Shown here: piece after piece, positions 17,907-34,741 of the stretch | Layout of the letters: the number at the start of each line of letters is the position of its first letter | Position numbering within the stretch: position 1 is the stretch's first letter | DNA from: Microbacterium sp. STN6 | Lineage (GTDB): Bacteria; Actinomycetota; Actinomycetes; Actinomycetales; Microbacteriaceae | Length of the DNA: 64,000 nucleotides | Assembly: GCF_026410545.1 (NCBI RefSeq) | Contig: NZ_JAPMIT010000001.1 | Location: forward strand, 744,001-808,000 | Direction: 5' to 3' | The notes under the pieces: generated by a model | Databases searched by the model: none | The model's input: only the letters and a program-made list of their open reading frames with translations | What the model was told of the DNA's origin: nothing | Position numbers and translations under genes: made by a program

Positions 17907-18860
17907 ATGAAAACCATCACCGCAACGCGGCACTTCCTCCGCGACGACGACATCACTCCGGCCGAGCAGGCCGAGATCCTCGACCTCGCCGTCGCCATGA
18001 AGGCCGACCGCTTCGGCCATCAGCCCCTCGCCGGCCCGCAGACCGTGGCTGTCGTCTTCGACAAGACCTCGACGCGCACGCGGGTATCGTTCGCCGTCGG
18101 CATCGCCGATCTCGGTGGTGTTCCGCTCATCATCGACAGCCAGTCGAGCCAGCTGGGCGGCAAGGAATCCGTCGCCGACACCGCACGCGTGCTCGAGCGC
18201 ATGGTCGCCGCAATCGTCTGGCGCACCTACTCGCAGGCCGGTCTGGAAGAGATGGCGGCCGGCACCACGGTGCCCGTCGTCAACGCGCTATCCGACGACT
18301 TCCACCCGTGCCAGCTCCTCGCCGACCTGCTCACGATTCGCGAGCAGCGCGGCAGCCTCGCCGGTCAGACGCTCACCTATTTCGGCGACGGCGCGAACAA
18401 CATGTCGCACTCCTACCTGCTGGCATGCGCGACCGCGGGCATGCACGTGCGCGTCGCCGCCCCGGCCGACTATCAGCCGTCGTCGCGCGTCGTGGACCGT
18501 GCCCGCGCCATCGCGGGAACCACGGGCGGCTCCGTCGAGCTGTTTACCGACCCGCGCGCTGCGGCAACGGGCGCCGACGTGCTCGTCACGGACACCTGGG
18601 TCTCGATGGGCCAGGAGGCCGAGAAGGCGTCGCGCCAGGCGGCCTTCGGCGAGTACCGAGTGGATGCTGCGCTCATGTCCGTCGCCGCGTCCGACGCGAT
18701 CTTCCTGCACTGCCTGCCGGCATACCGCGGCTACGAGGTGACCGAAGACGTCATCGACGGACCGCGGAGCGTCGTGTGGGACGAGGCGGAGAACCGCCTG
18801 CACGCACAGAAGGCCCTCCTGGCCTGGCTGCTCGCGAAGAACAAGACGCCAGTCGAGTAG
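17907..18860 (+). CDS. argF: Ornithine carbamoyltransferase
   Basis: Forms citrulline from ornithine and carbamoyl phosphate. 317 residues with the carbamoyl-phosphate motif STRTR (about residues 55-59), the HPCQLLAD-type segment and the HCLPAYRG motif that carries the catalytic Cys. The last codons (encoding PVE and TAG) lie inside the first unit of a stem-loop-type repeat, so the C-terminus was shaped by the repeat. In many actinobacteria argR follows argF; here argG follows after 107 bp of repeat and promoter and there is no argR. Confidence 0.95.
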   Translation: MKTITATRHFLRDDDITPAEQAEILDLAVAMKADRFGHQPLAGPQTVAVVFDKTSTRTRVSFAVGIADLGGVPLIIDSQSSQLGGKESVADTARVLERMVAAIVWRTYSQAGLEEMAAGTTVPVVNALSDDFHPCQLLADLLTIREQRGSLAGQTLTYFGDGANNMSHSYLLACATAGMHVRVAAPADYQPSSRVVDRARAIAGTTGGSVELFTDPRAAATGADVLVTDTWVSMGQEAEKASRQAAFGEYRVDAALMSVAASDAIFLHCLPAYRGYEVTEDVIDGPRSVVWDEAENRLHAQKALLAWLLAKNKTPVE

Positions 18861-18931
18861 CGCGAATCCCCTGCCGGTCGAGTAGCGCGAAGCCCCTGCC
18901 GGTCGAGTAGCGCAAAGCGCGTATCGAGACC
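18852..18931 (+). repeat. Stem-loop repeat of the GTCGAGTAG type, three units at the 3' end of argF
   Basis: Units start at 18852, 18877 and 18902, 25 bp apart. The first two are truncated (GTCGAGTAGCGCGAA then a CCCCTGCCG stretch); the last is complete: GTCGAGTAG, core CGC-AAA-GCG, GTATCGAGACC. The first unit supplies the argF stop codon. It may act as terminator or mRNA 3' end protector. Confidence 0.85.
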
Positions 18932-18939
18932 TCACACCT

Positions 18940-18945
18940 TAAACT
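18940..18945 (+). promoter_or_regulatory. Candidate -10 TAAACT for argG
   Basis: TAAACT lies 22 bp before the argG ATG with a GAAGGAGAA ribosome site between. It stands directly behind the repeat array, which suggests argG-argH have their own promoter. No good -35 was found. Confidence 0.4.
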
Positions 18946-18967
18946 GATTCACACACGAAGGAGAACC

Positions 18968-22250
<3,283 letters not shown>

Positions 22251-22253
<3 letters not shown>

Positions 22254-22310
22254 ATCGCCGGCGACGGGTGCGGATCGCCGGCGGCGGGTGCGGGTCGCCT
22301 GCGACGGCTG
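22251..22310 (+). repeat. Three 20-bp direct repeats between convergent genes
   Basis: Units AATCGCCGGCGACGGGTGCG, GATCGCCGGCGGCGGGTGCG and a more diverged third copy lie between the end of mpg and the end of the minus-strand membrane-protein gene. They look like local slippage; no hairpin terminator was seen. Confidence 0.7.
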
Positions 22311-22317
22311 GCGACGC

Positions 22318-22935
22318 TCAGCGGTTCGCGAGGAGGAACACGCCGGCGCATGCGCTCGCCCAGATGAGGCTGACGAGCGTGCCGATGATGAAGCGCTCCT
22401 TCGCCTCCGGAGCGTTCAGTTCGCTGAAGCGGCCGACGCCCTTGATGGCGATGAGTACGGCAAGCGCGCCGGGGAAGCCGGCCATGAGCGCGCCCGCCGT
22501 CGCCAGCCGCTCGAGCAGGCCGATGGTTGTGCCGCCCCGGAGCACCTCATGCGACGCAGACGCATCCGCGCGTACGTCGTGGTCCTGTGCAGCCTGTGGC
22601 ACGACGATCCCTCCGTGTGCGCCGGCGACGCTGTCGCGCGAGGCCAGTGCGAGCACGAGCTGAACGGCCGGGCCTCCGCCGAGCACCGCGAGCGCGAGCG
22701 CGGCGATCCCGATCAGGGCCCCGGCGGCGTCGGGCAGCCGCGGCCCGGGCAGCGCCGCCATGAGAAGGCAGACGCCGAGCGCGCCGGCTGCGGCATACAC
22801 GAGCCCTCGGCGCGGTCGCCGGAGCGTGAGGGCGATGCAGCAGATGGCGGCCATGACGAGCAGCAGCACGACGGCCCAGTACAGAACCGGCGCGAGGGCC
22901 ACGAAATGGTACGGATGCGGCGGGTGCACTCTCAT
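22318..22935 (-). CDS. Integral membrane protein, partner of a SatD-like gene
   Basis: 205 residues with at least four hydrophobic segments: one near residues 12-37, a pair in the region 45-95, and a final helix (FIIGTLVSLIWASACAGVFLL). The C-terminal part KGVGRFSELNAPEAKERFIIGT is reminiscent of small actinobacterial membrane proteins encoded with SatD-type genes. The start overlaps the end of the upstream regulator gene by 4 bp, so the two form an operon. No function is known; an HTH protein and a membrane protein in one unit suggest a stress or envelope response. Confidence 0.6.
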   Translation of the reverse strand: MRVHPPHPYHFVALAPVLYWAVVLLLVMAAICCIALTLRRPRRGLVYAAAGALGVCLLMAALPGPRLPDAAGALIGIAALALAVLGGGPAVQLVLALASRDSVAGAHGGIVVPQAAQDHDVRADASASHEVLRGGTTIGLLERLATAGALMAGFPGALAVLIAIKGVGRFSELNAPEAKERFIIGTLVSLIWASACAGVFLLANR

Positions 22936-23570
22936 GCGCTCTCTCCTCGTCGCGTGGCACGGTCCACGTCTGCCAGCAGCCTAGTCAGCGCGGGGATCGC
23001 CGCCGCCTCGATCTTCAGGCCCGCCACCCGCGCTCGCGCATTCGCCGCGGGCGCGCTGATTCCGAGCCGCCTGGCCGCCTCGTTCTGCGGCATTCCCGTC
23101 ACCATGAGGTCGTAGAGCTCCCAGCCGGCATCCGACCGCCGCGAACGCAGCGCGAGCAGCAGGTTCAGCAGCGCCTCCGTCTCCTGTGCCAGTGCCGACA
23201 CCGAGTGGTCGTCGCCCGACTCGCTCTGCGCCGCGAGTGCGACGCGCGTCTGGGCTCGCTTGGCCCGAACGACGGCGTCCCTGGCGGCGAAGAACGCCGG
23301 CCCGCTCGCCGCACGTGCATTCTCCGGCAGGGGAGTGCGTACCGGCCCGCAGCCGAGCCCCACACTCCATTCGTCGGTGCGCGTGAGTGAGAGCACGATC
23401 GACAGAGCGGATGCCGCGTCGCCGCTCACCGCCTGCAGTTCGTCGCCGGCGTTGCGATCCGCGGGCAGCGCGAGCTGCGAGCCGAACTCGTCGTTCAGCA
23501 TCGAAAGCGTGGGGGCCACGGCATCCGGTCGATTGCGACTGTTCACCTGATCGGCGGTAACGACGAACAC
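22932..23570 (-). CDS. SatD-like protein with C-terminal helix-turn-helix
   Basis: 212 residues from a GTG start with an AGAGGAG ribosome site. The beginning FVVTADQVNSRNRPDAV resembles SatD-family proteins; the segment PADRNAGDELQAVSGD is also conserved there. Near the C-terminus MPQNEAARRLGISAPAANARARVAG is a probable DNA-binding helix-turn-helix. SatD was named for acid-tolerance genes in streptococci; the biochemical role is unknown. Upstream lie tandem 28-bp repeats that could be its own operator. Confidence 0.6.
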   Translation of the reverse strand: MFVVTADQVNSRNRPDAVAPTLSMLNDEFGSQLALPADRNAGDELQAVSGDAASALSIVLSLTRTDEWSVGLGCGPVRTPLPENARAASGPAFFAARDAVVRAKRAQTRVALAAQSESGDDHSVSALAQETEALLNLLLALRSRRSDAGWELYDLMVTGMPQNEAARRLGISAPAANARARVAGLKIEAAAIPALTRLLADVDRATRRGESA

Positions 23571-23583
23571 GGTGCTCCTCTCA

Positions 23584-23647
23584 TAAAGCCCAGACCATTA
23601 ATCACCATACCTTAAGCCCACATCATTAATCCACTCCAATAAAGCCC
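23584..23647. promoter_or_regulatory. Tandem 28-bp operator-like repeats between satD-like gene and tyrS
   Basis: TAAAGCCC / TTAAGCCC / TAAAGCCC begin at 23584, 23612 and 23640, exactly 28 bp apart, and CATTAATC follows in the first two units at identical offset (23596, 23624). The tract is strikingly AT-rich for this genome and starts 13 bp from the GTG of the satD-like gene. Direct repeats at fixed period next to an HTH gene suggest autoregulation. Confidence 0.55.
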
Positions 23648-23688
23648 TCAGGCAGAATCTCAGCCCACGATGCTTCCGTGCTCGCTGG

Positions 23689-23694
23689 TACTGT
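23689..23694 (+). promoter_or_regulatory. -10 element TACTGT for tyrS
   Basis: TACTGT ends 7 nt before GTG 23702, the spacing of the other leaderless starts here. Confidence 0.45.
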
Positions 23695-23701
23695 AACTGT
23701 C

Positions 23702-25009
23702 GTGTCCGACTCGGTGATCCTCTCCGCCCAAGCCAACGACGATTCCTTCGATGACATCTGGGAGGAACTACAGTGGCGGGGCCATGTGCATGTCTCCACC
23801 GACCCGGAGGCGCTGCGCGACGCGCTGCGATCGGGTCCTCTCACCTACTACTGCGGCTTCGACCCCACGGCGGCCAGCCTGCATCTCGGCCACCTCGTGC
23901 AGCTCATCATCATGCGCCGCCTGCAACTGGCCGGGCATCGGCCGCTCGGCCTTGTCGGCGGCTCTACCGGCCTCATCGGCGATCCCCGTCCGAGCTCGGA
24001 GCGCACGCTCAACGAGAAGGCCGTCGTCGCCGGCTGGGTTGAGACCCTGCAGCAGCAGGTCGCTCGCTACCTGAGCTTCGAGGGCGGCAATGCGGCCGTG
24101 CTCGTCAACAACCTCGACTGGACCGCCCCGCTCGGCGCCATCGACTTCCTACGTGACATCGGAAAGTACTACCGCGTCGGCACGATGCTGAAGAAAGATG
24201 CCGTCAGCGCGCGCCTGAACTCAGAAGCCGGCATCAGCTACACCGAGTTCAGCTACCAGATTCTGCAGGGCCTCGACTTCCTGGAGCTCTACCGCAGCTA
24301 CGACTGCGTGCTGCAGATCGGCGGAAGTGACCAGTGGGGCAACCTCACGAGCGGAACGGATCTGATCCACCGCGTCGAGGGTCGCTCGGTGCACGCCTTC
24401 GGCAGCCCTCTGCTCACGAAGGCCGACGGCACGAAGTTCAGCAAGAGCGAGGGCAGCGCGATCTGGATCGATCCGGACCTCACGAGCCCATACGCGTTCT
24501 ACCAGTTCTGGATCAACTCCGACGACTCCGAGGTCATCGATCGCCTGAAGATCTTCACGTTCCTCACGCGCCACGAGATCGAGCGACTCGCAGAGTCGGT
24601 GCGAACCGAGCCGCGTAAGCGAGAGGCGCAGCGCGTGCTCGCTCGGGAAGTCACCACTCTGGTCCACGGAGTTCGGGCGACGGATGCGGCCCACGCCGCG
24701 TCCCTCGCTCTCTTCGGCCAGGGAGACCTCGGCGCACTCGACCCCGCCACGCTCGCCGCCGCGCTCCGGGAGCTGCCGAACACCACCGCCGAGCCCTCGG
24801 CCGGCGTCGCGCAGCTGCTGGTGCAGACCGGCCTCACCAAGAGCCTGGGCGAGGCGAGGCGGGCCATCGATCAGGGCGGCGTCTACCTGAACAATGCCAC
24901 GGTCACGGATGCCGCAACGCCCGTCGGCGAGGGGGCGCTCCCCGGCGACGTAGCTGTCCTGCGCCGCGGCAAGAAGACCCTCGCCGGTGTCTTCATCGCA
25001 CGTGTCTGA
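23702..25009 (+). CDS. tyrS: Tyrosine--tRNA ligase
   Basis: Charges tRNA-Tyr. 435 residues, class I synthetase: HIGH-like HLGHL (about 61-65), tyrosine pocket YYCGFDPTA and SYQILQGLDF, KMSKS-like KFSKS (about 245-249), and a C-terminal S4 RNA-binding domain (LVQTGLTKSLGEARRAIDQGGVYLNN). Start put at GTG 23702 because it follows the -10 element at leaderless distance; an ATG at 23678 would lie before it. A 6-bp hairpin (CGTGTC/GACACG) overlaps the stop codon. The rRNA operon follows. Confidence 0.94.
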   Translation: MSDSVILSAQANDDSFDDIWEELQWRGHVHVSTDPEALRDALRSGPLTYYCGFDPTAASLHLGHLVQLIIMRRLQLAGHRPLGLVGGSTGLIGDPRPSSERTLNEKAVVAGWVETLQQQVARYLSFEGGNAAVLVNNLDWTAPLGAIDFLRDIGKYYRVGTMLKKDAVSARLNSEAGISYTEFSYQILQGLDFLELYRSYDCVLQIGGSDQWGNLTSGTDLIHRVEGRSVHAFGSPLLTKADGTKFSKSEGSAIWIDPDLTSPYAFYQFWINSDDSEVIDRLKIFTFLTRHEIERLAESVRTEPRKREAQRVLAREVTTLVHGVRATDAAHAASLALFGQGDLGALDPATLAAALRELPNTTAEPSAGVAQLLVQTGLTKSLGEARRAIDQGGVYLNNATVTDAATPVGEGALPGDVAVLRRGKKTLAGVFIARV

Positions 25010-25038
25010 GGGCGACACGCCCGGGATGCAGCGGTGAT

Positions 25039-25067
25039 TTGCACCGCCACGAGGGCGTGCGTAAAGT
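25039..25067 (+). promoter_or_regulatory. rRNA operon promoter P1
   Basis: TTGCAC, 17 bp, TAAAGT: a good sigma-70/SigA-type promoter about 510 bp before 16S rRNA, directly behind tyrS. Confidence 0.65.
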
Positions 25068-25277
25068 ACTTACTTGTCACCCCAAAGGTGCGGGAAAGCC
25101 GAAGAGCTTCCCGGCCTCAAGCGGGACCAATCCAGACCACGATCACCTTTCAATTTGAGAGGCCGATCGAGATGTCTTAGGATAAAAACCCACTCACGAA
25201 GCAGTTGATTCGGATTCGAATCGTGCGATGGTCTGTGTCCAATTGTGGACCGGCCGGAATCGATCGAAAACGCCGAT

Positions 25278-25305
25278 TTGACAGGGAAAACGAGGGTGGT
25301 AAGGT
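25278..25305 (+). promoter_or_regulatory. rRNA operon promoter P2
   Basis: Perfect -35 TTGACA, 16 bp, -10 TAAGGT, the layout typical of actinobacterial rrn promoters. Transcription would start near 25312, giving a leader of about 260 nt. This is the strongest promoter sequence in the window. Confidence 0.8.
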
Positions 25306-25311
25306 AGAGAA

Positions 25312-25575
25312 GTTGCCCCGAGTAGAAAGCCGAGAGGCTGAAAATCGGGAGCGTCCGATCCTTGAGAACTCAACAGCGTGCACAATGTCAAATGCCAAAA
25401 ACCTCGGCATTGACGACGACTTCGGTCGTTGATTCAATGCGAGATTCCTTTGGATTAGAACAAGAATGTCAGTAGATATTCGAAACTAGTCAGACAAACT
25501 CGCAGGGGACCAGGTCGCAAGACCCATCCTCTGCACTAGATGTGCCGGCCGCTTCGGTGGTCGTGCAATCAAACA
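25312..25575 (+). other. rRNA operon leader
   Basis: Transcribed leader without a gene. It contains TTGAGAACTCAACAGCGTG at 25362-25380; a related TTGAGAACTACACAGTGG stands at 27401 in the 16S-23S spacer, so this element precedes both large rRNAs and is probably a processing or antitermination site. The region is much richer in A and T than the rest of the window. A hairpin with GACGAC/GTCGTT arms lies near 25410-25432. Confidence 0.6.
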
Positions 25576-30646
<5,071 letters not shown>

Positions 30647-30781
30647 ACACTTTCTATATGAATGCTTGCGTCCACTTTGTGGTTCTCGATGTACGGTCGA
30701 GAACCGAGAAACCGCTGGTCGGTTTGCGTTTCGGCGCAGACAACGACCCGGTTGCTCGTTCACTTTGATACATCAATAGTG

Positions 30782-30899
30782 TTTCGGCGGCCATAGCGAG
30801 AGGGAAACGCCCGGTCACATTCCGAACCCGGAAGCTAAGACTCTCTGCGCCGATGGTACTGCAAGGGGGACCTTGTGGGAGAGTAGGACACCGCCGGAC
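30782..30899 (+). rRNA. rrf: 5S ribosomal RNA
   Basis: Starts TTTCGGCGGCCATAGCG and ends CACCGCCGGAC, with the ends pairing (CGGCGG/CCGCCG). The conserved GAACCCGGAAGCTAAG stretch is present. About 118 nt, at normal distance after 23S. Confidence 0.95.
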
Positions 30900-30908
30900 T
30901 TCTTTGTG

Positions 30909-30939
30909 AAATGGCCACCCATCGCTGGGTGGCCATTTT
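30909..30939 (+). terminator. rRNA operon terminator
   Basis: AAATGGCCACCCA-TCGC-TGGGTGGCCATTTT: perfect 13-bp stem with a 4-nt loop and a short T-run, just after 5S rRNA. Confidence 0.95.
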
Positions 30940-30982
30940 GCGTTAACGCGTTACTGATTCGCCAGGAAGAGGGGAAGCCATC

Positions 30983-32440
30983 GTGAGCGATTCTTCGTCG
31001 GACGATCGCGAGTCGGATCACGGCCGGAACCGGAGCGGTCGGGGCGGTGGCGAGGGCGCTCGACGGAGCACGCCTCGCGGAGAGGACGCTCGACGGAGCA
31101 CGCCTCGCGGAGAGGGCGGCCGAGACGAGCGCCGACGGCCCGGTGACAGCGACCGCAAGCCGCGCGATGGTGATTCCGGTCGCGGTTCATCCGATCGACG
31201 TGCTGCACCTCGTCGAGACAGGGATGCGCGACCGGCGCGCGACGGGGACGGCCCAAGGCGCGATGGGGACGGTCCAAGGCGCGACGGTGACGGTGCCAGG
31301 CGCGACGGACAGGATCGACGTGGCCGGGGTGAGCAGGGACCGTCCGGACGTGACGGCGAACGTGGCGGCAAACAGCACAGCGAACGCTCCGGGCGCCCGA
31401 GCCGGGAGCGGGGCCAGGGCGCTGCGGGTGAGGGGCGCTCCGGTTATCCGCGGCCGGCAGAGGGACGGCCATCGAGCGGCCGATCGAGTGGCGCGAGCCA
31501 GAGGTCTTCCGGCGGCACGGCGCGTTTTGGTGCTCCGCGCTCGGGGAGCGGTCGTGCACCCTCCGGCAATCGGGGCGGCCGCGATGGCGCTCGTGGTGGC
31601 GATCGTCTGTGGACTCGTGGGGGAGCGCCGGCGCGAGGTGACCGTGATGCGCGCGATGCCGAACGCCAATTCACCGAAGAGGAGTTGCGTGCCCGCTCGC
31701 TGCGTTCCGTGCGCCCTCGGCACGAGGATCCCGAACTCCCGGAGGATGTGACGGCGCGCGACCTCGACAAGGTCGCTCGTGCGGAGCTGAAGACGCTGAG
31801 CAAGGATAACGCCGACGAGGTCGCGAAGCACCTGGTCATGGTGGGACGCCTGATCGACGAGGATCCGTCCCTGGCGCACCGGCACGCCCTTTCAGCAGAG
31901 CGACGCGCCGGGCGGGTGGCGGTCGTGCGCGAGACGCTCGCAATAACCGCCTACGCGATCGGTGATTTTGCACTCGCGCTGCGCGAGTTGCGCACCTACC
32001 GCCGCATTTCAGGATCGGATGACCAGGTACCTCTCATGGTCGACAGCGAGCGGGGAGTGGGCAGGCCAGACCGAGCCCTGGAGCTCGGCCGATCCGTCGA
32101 TCGTGACGCCCTGCCCAATCCGGTACAGGTATCGCTCGCGATCGCAATGTCCGGTGCCCGGCTCGATCTCGGGCAGCCGGATGCCGCGCTCGCCGAACTG
32201 GAGATACCGCAACTCGACCCCGAGCGTGCGTTCTCGTACAGTCCTGATCTCTTCCGTGCATATGCGGAAGTGCTCGCGGAGCTGGGCAGAGCAGACGCCG
32301 CCGCCGAATGGATGCTGCGCGCGGAGCGTGCGGATGACGCCCTCGATGCGGCCGACGACAGCGGGCTCGACGAGACGGTCGAGGTCATCGAGGAGGAGAT
32401 TTCGGAGGACGGCGATGGCCCTGCGACGCCGGGCAACTGA
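30983..32440 (+). CDS. TPR-like protein with long disordered Arg/Gly/Asp-rich N-terminus
   Basis: 485 residues from a GTG start with a GGAAGAGGGGAAG ribosome site. Residues 1 to about 225 are low-complexity (Arg, Gly, Asp, Ser), with tandem units such as ARRSTPRGE (twice) and RRDGDGP (three times) that reflect short DNA repeats. The C-terminal half is a helical, tetratricopeptide-like domain (for example HLVMVGRLIDEDPSLAHRHA and ALAELEIPQLDPERAF). It matches the position of Rv1691 in M. tuberculosis, a conserved protein of unknown function. The RG-rich tail resembles RNA-binding segments, which is inference only. Overlaps the HAD gene by 26 bp. Confidence 0.75.
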   Translation: MSDSSSDDRESDHGRNRSGRGGGEGARRSTPRGEDARRSTPRGEGGRDERRRPGDSDRKPRDGDSGRGSSDRRAAPRRDRDARPARDGDGPRRDGDGPRRDGDGARRDGQDRRGRGEQGPSGRDGERGGKQHSERSGRPSRERGQGAAGEGRSGYPRPAEGRPSSGRSSGASQRSSGGTARFGAPRSGSGRAPSGNRGGRDGARGGDRLWTRGGAPARGDRDARDAERQFTEEELRARSLRSVRPRHEDPELPEDVTARDLDKVARAELKTLSKDNADEVAKHLVMVGRLIDEDPSLAHRHALSAERRAGRVAVVRETLAITAYAIGDFALALRELRTYRRISGSDDQVPLMVDSERGVGRPDRALELGRSVDRDALPNPVQVSLAIAMSGARLDLGQPDAALAELEIPQLDPERAFSYSPDLFRAYAEVLAELGRADAAAEWMLRAERADDALDAADDSGLDETVEVIEEEISEDGDGPATPGN

Positions 32441-33434
32441 CGACACGTCGACGCCGCTTGACGGCGTCGACGTCATCCTTGCCGACCTTGACGGAGTCGT
32501 ATACCGCGGAGAGCATGCGATAGCGCATGCCGTCGAGAGCCTCAACGCGGCGTCACGGTCGGCGCGGGTCGGCTACCTGACAAACAACGCGTCGCGAACC
32601 GACACGGCCGTCGCTACGCACCTGAGCGATCTCGGGTTGACGGTTGCTCCGGCCGACGTGGTGACCTCGCCTCAGGCCGCGATGCGGCTGCTGGCGAGGC
32701 GCGTCGAGCCGGGCGCGACGGTGCTCGTGGTAGGCGGCGATGGGCTCGTCGACGAGCTGACCAAGGCGGGGTACGGGGTGACGCGATCCGCGGACGACGG
32801 ACCGGCTGCCGTCGTGCAGGGGTTCTCGAAGGATGTCGGCTGGCGCGACCTCGCGGAGGCGTCGTTCGCGCTCGGCAGCGACGCAGACATGCCCTGGATT
32901 GCGACGAACACCGACTGGACGCTTCCGGTCGAGCGGGGGCTGGCGCCGGGAAATGGCACGCTCGTCTCGGCCGTGCACAGCGCGGTCGGGCGGCTGCCGG
33001 AGGTGGCGGGCAAGCCGGAGACGCCCATCTTCGACGCCGCCACGGAACGGTTCGCGGCGCGGCATCCGCTCTTCATTGGAGACCGGCTCGACACCGACAT
33101 TCTCGGGGCGAACCGAGCAGGCATGGACTCGCTGATGGTGCTCACCGGCGTCGACCACGCCAAGCAGCTGATCGCCGTGGACCGGAACAGTCGGCCGACG
33201 TTCATCGTGGAGGATCTGCGGGGGTTGCACGAGGCGTACCCGAAGACGGTCTTCAGCCGCGATCGGCGGTCGGCGACCGTGCGCAACGCGACCGTGCGCG
33301 TCGCCGGGAATCTCGTCGAAATCGTGAAGGACGGGGACTCGAGCATCGATCTGCTTCGCGCGGCCTGCGCCGCGATCTGGGAGAGCGGACAGGCCATCTA
33401 CGCGCTTGACGTGCCGGAGCGCCTGTACACGTGA
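32415..33434 (+). CDS. HAD-IIA family phosphatase (glycerol-3-phosphate phosphatase type)
   Basis: Hydrolyses a small phosphate ester with an aspartyl-phosphate intermediate. 339 residues; motif I DLDGVVYRG carries the nucleophile Asp, motif II YLTNNASR, and motif IV GDRLDTDILGAN the Mg-binding acids. The capping domain lies between II and IV. M. tuberculosis Rv1692 at the same position has been described as a glycerol 3-phosphate phosphatase. Start at ATG 32415 behind TCGGAGGAC; longer in-frame readings run into the upstream gene in a shadow frame. The end overlaps a small ORF. Confidence 0.88.
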   Translation: MALRRRATDDTSTPLDGVDVILADLDGVVYRGEHAIAHAVESLNAASRSARVGYLTNNASRTDTAVATHLSDLGLTVAPADVVTSPQAAMRLLARRVEPGATVLVVGGDGLVDELTKAGYGVTRSADDGPAAVVQGFSKDVGWRDLAEASFALGSDADMPWIATNTDWTLPVERGLAPGNGTLVSAVHSAVGRLPEVAGKPETPIFDAATERFAARHPLFIGDRLDTDILGANRAGMDSLMVLTGVDHAKQLIAVDRNSRPTFIVEDLRGLHEAYPKTVFSRDRRSATVRNATVRVAGNLVEIVKDGDSSIDLLRAACAAIWESGQAIYALDVPERLYT

Positions 33435-33658
33435 CGGCAGGGTGCGGGGCGGTCGAGTTCGAGCGCGCCGTCGCTGCATACGTCTCGACGCATATGGTGC
33501 GCGCACGGGATGCCGGCGACGACGGCGAGATGGTGTGGTTCGCCACAGGTGCGCCCCACGATGAGCTGAACGCCGTGCTGCGGCTTTGCGCCGGAGGGTC
33601 AGAGAGGTGCAGCGTTTCAGGCGGCAGGCGTGAGGATGCGTGCGAAGCGAGTGGGTAG
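33431..33658 (+). CDS. Small hypothetical ORF or gene remnant
   Basis: 75-codon frame from a GTG overlapping the HAD stop. The middle (DGEMVWFATGAPHDELNAVLR) resembles the beginning of some acetyltransferase-like proteins, after which the similarity stops and Cys/Arg-rich, random-looking sequence follows. It may be the 5' remnant of a longer gene deleted in the past, or a chance frame. No function is proposed. Confidence 0.25.
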   Translation: MTAGCGAVEFERAVAAYVSTHMVRARDAGDDGEMVWFATGAPHDELNAVLRLCAGGSERCSVSGGRREDACEASG

Positions 33659-33661
33659 GCT
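33656..33661 (+). promoter_or_regulatory. -10 element TAGGCT before the small gene upstream of tlyA
   Basis: TAGGCT ends 6 nt before GTG 33668, giving a leaderless start; it probably drives the following gene and tlyA-nadK-recN. Confidence 0.5.
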
Positions 33662-33667
33662 GTGCGT

Positions 33668-33943
33668 GTGGCAGAGATCGAGCGCGACGAGATCGGGCGG
33701 GATGTCCGCGCGCCCGAGCCGCAGGGCGCGGTTCAGGACGGCGCGGGTTCAGATGGCGCGGTTCCGGATGGCGCGGTTCCTGCCGGCGCAGGCCAGGATC
33801 GCACGGTCGATGGCGCCCTGCTCTCCCGCCTGCCGCTGATCGAGGAGCAGCCGCTCGACGGGCGTGCCGAGGCGTACGCGCAGCTGCACGAAGAGCTGCG
33901 GTCGCGGCTCGAGGGCGGAGACCTCTCGAAGCGGCATGGCTGA
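33668..33943 (+). CDS. Small conserved protein encoded upstream of tlyA
   Basis: 91 residues. The N-terminal half contains a degenerate Gly-Ala-Val-Asp repeat (GAVQDGAGSDGAVPDGAVPAGAG) from slippage of GGCGCGGTTC-like units; the C-terminal half LPLIEEQPLDGRAEAYAQLHEELRSRL is helical and resembles the small proteins found before tlyA in other actinobacteria (Rv1693 position). Start chosen at GTG 33668 because of its -10 spacing; GTG 33662 is also in frame. Overlaps tlyA by 8 bp. Confidence 0.55.
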   Translation: MAEIERDEIGRDVRAPEPQGAVQDGAGSDGAVPDGAVPAGAGQDRTVDGALLSRLPLIEEQPLDGRAEAYAQLHEELRSRLEGGDLSKRHG

Positions 33944-34736
33944 CGCGCGCCTCGACGTCGCCCTCGCCGAGCGCGGCCTTGCGCGGTCCCGCACGCATGC
34001 GGCGCGACTCATCGCCGACGGCGTTGTGAGTGTCGACGGCCGCGCGGCGACTCGCGCGTCCATGCGCGTCGCCGACGACGCGATGGTGGAGATTGCGGCA
34101 CGCGACCACTACGTGAGCCGGGCCGCGCACAAGCTGATTGCGGCGCTCGACGCATTCCACGTGGATGTCGCGGGGCGCCTCGCCATGGACGTCGGCTCGT
34201 CGACGGGCGGCTTCAGCCAGGTACTGCTTGAGCGCGGGGCCGAGCGCGTGATCGCGCTCGACGTGGGCCACGACCAGCTCGCGCCCGAACTCGCCTCGGA
34301 GCCGCGGCTTAGCCCCTTCGAAGGGGTCAACGCCCGCTATCTCACGGCCCAGATGCTGGCGTCGCTCACGGGGAGTGACGAGCGGCCCACCCTCGTCGTC
34401 GCGGATCTCTCCTTCATCTCGTTGCGGCAGGTGATTCCGGCCCTCGTGGCGACGGCAGCGGCCGGCGCCCAGTTCGTGCTGCTCGTGAAGCCCCAGTTCG
34501 AAGTGGGGCGGAGCAGCATCCGCGAAGGAGTCGTTCATGACGCGGGGCTGCGAGCGGATGCCGTGGCGGGCGTGCTGTGGGCGGCGCACGACGCGGGGCT
34601 GAAGACGTGCGGCGTCATCTCCTCCCCAATCGTGGGTTCCAACGGGAATCATGAGTATCTCGTGCTGCTCGACGCGGCGCATGGGACGAATCCGACAGAA
34701 TGGTTGCAGCAGATCACGGCGATGGTGGGAAGGTGA
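33936..34736 (+). CDS. tlyA: 16S/23S rRNA 2'-O-cytidine methyltransferase TlyA
   Basis: In mycobacteria TlyA methylates C1409 of 16S and C1920 of 23S rRNA and its loss gives capreomycin resistance. 266 residues: N-terminal S4 domain (RLDVALAERGLARSRTHAARLIADG), then an FtsJ/RrmJ methyltransferase domain with the SAM motif MDVGSSTGGFSQVLLERGA and LVKPQFEVGR. ATG 33936 fits the family start. Translationally coupled to the genes on either side. Confidence 0.92.
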   Translation: MADARLDVALAERGLARSRTHAARLIADGVVSVDGRAATRASMRVADDAMVEIAARDHYVSRAAHKLIAALDAFHVDVAGRLAMDVGSSTGGFSQVLLERGAERVIALDVGHDQLAPELASEPRLSPFEGVNARYLTAQMLASLTGSDERPTLVVADLSFISLRQVIPALVATAAAGAQFVLLVKPQFEVGRSSIREGVVHDAGLRADAVAGVLWAAHDAGLKTCGVISSPIVGSNGNHEYLVLLDAAHGTNPTEWLQQITAMVGR

Positions 34737-34741
34737 CGGCG

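Noticed and set aside
22900-23600. Plus-strand frames opposite the SatD-like gene
   Set aside because: Composition is Arg/Pro/Ala-rich shadow type, whereas the minus-strand product has an HTH, a ribosome site and an operator-like region at the right place.
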